Notes under the pieces: generated by a model | Seen by the model: the letters and a program-made list of their open reading frames with translations, nothing else | Database searches by the model: none | Told to the model about the DNA's origin: nothing | Shown: piece after piece, positions 62,601-64,000 of the stretch | How the letters are laid out: each line of letters opens with the position of its first letter | How positions within the stretch are numbered: position 1 is the first letter of the stretch | Made by a program: the position numbers and the translations under genes | Source of the DNA: Rhyacichthys aspro | Taxonomy: Eukaryota; Chordata; Actinopteri; Gobiiformes; Rhyacichthyidae | Direction of reading: 5' to 3' | DNA: 64,000 nt | Assembly (NCBI GenBank): GCA_036850595.1 | Contig: CM072155.1 | Span: forward strand, 4,511,953-4,575,952

Positions 62601-64000
62601 CCTAGTACAATATTCTGTTTACCATCTGTGCTCTGAACCTATTTAAATAAAACTGTTAATGTCTGACCCTCTCAAGTTGCCAACTTTGACCCGGACACAT
62701 TCAGCGTGATGCACTGTGAGTTCTGCAGCGCGGGCTTCGACACTCGGGCCGGTCTGTCCAGTCACGCCCGGGCCCACCTCCGAGACCTGGGCATCACCAA
62801 CTGGGATGTGACCATCTCCCCCATCCACGTCCTGAGGGAGGTGTTCTCCAGCCGACCCGACCTCGTCATCCCCACTGACCCCCCTCGGAGCCCAGACGAG
62901 TCCGACGAGGAGGAGGAAGAGGAGGAGAGAGAAAGTGACGAGGAGAATGAGATTATTGAGGTGAAGCTGGAGGGGGATTCAAGTGAAAGGATTCTAACCG
63001 CTGCTGTTTTGGACGCACTGCCTTCAGCATCTGACAAATCCTGGAAACATGAGGATATCAAGGAGTGTAAAGGTAAGAATTCATCGTTAATCTTTACAGG
63101 GATTATAAGTAGTTTGACTAAGGCTGCATCACTATGTTGAATATTGTGATAAAGATAACAATTGTGATCTTTGCTATAGAAAACAATGTTACCAGATGCA
63201 CAGATGCTGATTTCTTATTTTTTTCTTATTTAATTGTCACACTTACATTTTGTTTCAGATCATAAAACAAACTTAAATATGAGACAAAGATAACTCAAGT
63301 AAACACAAAGTAGTTTTTAAGTGAGGATTTTATAAGGAAAAAAGCCATCTGAACCCATATGGCCCTATGTGAAAAAGTAACTGCCCCCTAAATCTAATAA
63401 CTGGTTGTGCCACCCTCAGCGGCCATAACTACAATCAAGCGTCTGAGTTAACAGGCAGTGAGTATTTCACATCGCTTTGGAGGAACTCTGGCCCACTCTT
63501 CTTTGCAGAATTGTTTTCATTCAGTCACATTGGAGGGTTTTTCGAGCATTCAGCTTGAGGTCACAAACTGATGGCCAGACATGTCTGTTTCAAGATTTTT
63601 TGGTAGAGAGCAGAATTCATGGTTCCATCAATCACAGCAAGTGGTCCAGATCATGAAGCAGCAAAGCAGCCCCAGACCATCACACTACCACCACCATATT
63701 TGACTGTTAGTATGATGTTCTTTTATGCTTTTACTTTTACACCAGATGTAACAGGACACACACCTATCAAAAAGTTCAACTTTTGTCTCATCATTCCACA
63801 GAATATTTTCCCAAAAGTCTTGGGGATCATCAAGATGTTTTTTGGCAAAAGTGAGATGAGCCTTTATGTTCTTTTTGGTCAGTAGTGGTTTTCATCATGT
63901 AACTCTTTTTACCCCGTCTCTTTCTTATGGTTGAGTCATGAACACTGACCTTAACTGGGGCAAGTGAGGCCTGCAGTTGTGTACATGTTGTTGTGGGTTC
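53631..64000 (+). CDS. wiz: Wiz zinc finger protein (G9a/GLP partner), 5' part, cut by window end
   Basis: Seven coding exons seen: 53631-53747, 53834-54017, 55684-55759, 56396-56547, 58017-59462, 61475-61915, 62677-63072, in phase, at least 937 aa; the rest lies beyond 64000. An in-frame TAG 48 bases before the ATG in the same exon (opened at 53560) supports this start. Family knowledge: WIZ binds EHMT1/EHMT2 (GLP/G9a) and CtBP and helps place H3K9 methylation. Seen: an acidic, Pro/Ser-rich N-terminus; six widely spaced C2H2 fingers at about 328-348, 369-389, 482-502, 515-536, 751-771 and 819-839; the last two, in CPYCPDRFHNGIGLANHVRG and HCEFCSAGFDTRAGLSSHAR, are nearly as in mammalian WIZ, with the following RVGVSYNVRHFISPEEV and DLGITNWDVTISPIHVL segments. 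Acidic runs lie at about 708-741 and after finger 6. The large frame of exon 5 reads on past 59462 into intron; the GTGAG donor marks the true end. The C-terminal fingers that contact G9a/GLP are not in the window. Confidence 0.93.
54018..55683 (+). other. wiz intron 2
   Basis: AT-rich intron of 1.7 kb with no recognised repeat or extra exon. It begins GTAATG and ends ttgtgtcag. Confidence 0.6.
55845..56100 (+). repeat. dispersed repeat, family A (best copy), wiz intron 3
   Basis: Blocks tagttccattacttcc, cagcccagagaggacaaact, gagcactg, tttgtttatagacaacagca, tgtccctgcagggctacc and ggtgtgtgga are shared in order with 37003-37230 and in part with 7885-8055; a short reverse piece is at 2360-2420. 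About 250 bp; ends not defined. Confidence 0.6.
56690..57640 (+). repeat. three related segments in wiz intron 4 (family E)
   Basis: At 56720-56810, 57225-57330 and 57540-57635 the words gagccagaaat-att, ggaagcat-aagcag-agaag and tagcttctaatgctaacaac recur in the same order. They are old tandem or repeated insertions; family not recognised. Confidence 0.45.
59463..60401 (+). other. wiz intron 5, left part
   Basis: Begins at the GTGAG donor. The open frame running on to 59674 is intron sequence. No recognised repeat or exon before the Tc1-like element. Confidence 0.6.
60402..61248 (+). mobile_element. Tc1/mariner element, internally deleted, in wiz intron 5
   Basis: Both ends are visible: cagtggtatgaaaaagtatt at the left and its degenerate inverted counterpart ending accactg at the right, with TA target duplications at 60400-60401 and 61249-61250. 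Total 847 bp against roughly 1.6 kb for a full element. From 60703 a frame of 97 codons encodes the N-terminal paired-type DNA-binding part of a Tc1 transposase (MPQSQKNLEQMRINLCQSGK...), then jumps to the sequence that normally follows much later, so the DDE catalytic domain is missing. Terminal inverted repeats run to about 100 bp each with mismatches. Non-autonomous. Confidence 0.9.
61916..62676 (+). other. wiz intron 6
   Basis: AT-rich intron of 0.76 kb lying between the two Tc1-flanked exons. It starts GTGATA and ends ccctctcaag. The words gggctgggcaatatgg (61989) and tatcgcccagccctag (62509) are near-reverse complements about 500 bp apart, suggesting the terminal inverted repeats of a small non-autonomous element. 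Confidence 0.5.
63225..64000 (-). pseudogene. Tc1/mariner transposase remnant, minus strand, cut by window end
   Basis: On the minus strand, 63860-63760 reads FAKKHLDDPQDFWENILWND followed by ETKVELF, the region of the first catalytic Asp (Trp-x-Asp-Glu) of Tc1 transposases. Frameshifts and stops follow, so it is dead. The left end (63240-63385, with gatcataaaacaaac, gacaaagataactcaagtaaac, atggccctatgtgaaaaagtaac) is the reverse complement of the right part of the element at 60402-61248, so both belong to one family in opposite orientation. Confidence 0.85.

Overview
The window is nuclear DNA of a ray-finned fish. Genes are split by GT-AG introns, noncoding DNA is AT-rich, and the repeats are of kinds usual in teleosts (Tc1/mariner, L2-like LINE tails, a pogo-like element, long microsatellites). 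Four proteins are recognisable vertebrate orthologues; a fifth is low-complexity and not firmly identified. No rRNA, tRNA, CRISPR array or bacterial-type operon was seen.

Layout. 3.0-4.2 kb (-): two exons of a Thr/Lys/Pro/Ala-rich protein whose first noncoding exon and promoter probably lie at 18.4-18.8 kb, giving a 14 kb first intron. 18.8-28.6 kb: no gene seen, many decayed repeats. 29.8-39.3 kb (-): complete 13-exon mcoln1 (mucolipin-1, lysosomal TRP channel, 572 aa) with a perfect TFEB CLEAR palindrome in its promoter. 41.3-43.0 kb (-): trappc5 (TRAPP subunit, 188 aa). 44.7-49.7 kb (+): pglyrp2 (zinc N-acetylmuramoyl-L-alanine amidase, 467 aa) with a TATA box, an E-box and a D-box. 51-64 kb (+): 5' part of wiz (zinc-finger partner of G9a/GLP), cut by the window end; two same-family Tc1 elements in opposite orientation flank two of its exons.

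How the genes relate. They are separate transcription units. MCOLN1 and TRAPPC5 belong to the block that in human is 19p13.2, PGLYRP2 and WIZ to 19p13.12 (from memory), so the window crosses a junction between two blocks separate in human. CTCF-like sites of outward orientation lie on either side of pglyrp2, next to that junction.

No wholly new gene system was found. The best leads are regulatory: the CLEAR site of mcoln1, the paired clock-type elements of pglyrp2, the CTCF-like pair, the inverted Tc1 pair in wiz, and several dispersed repeat families with two or more copies inside the window. Exon limits were set by eye from splice signals, reading phase and remembered family sequence; no alignment was run.
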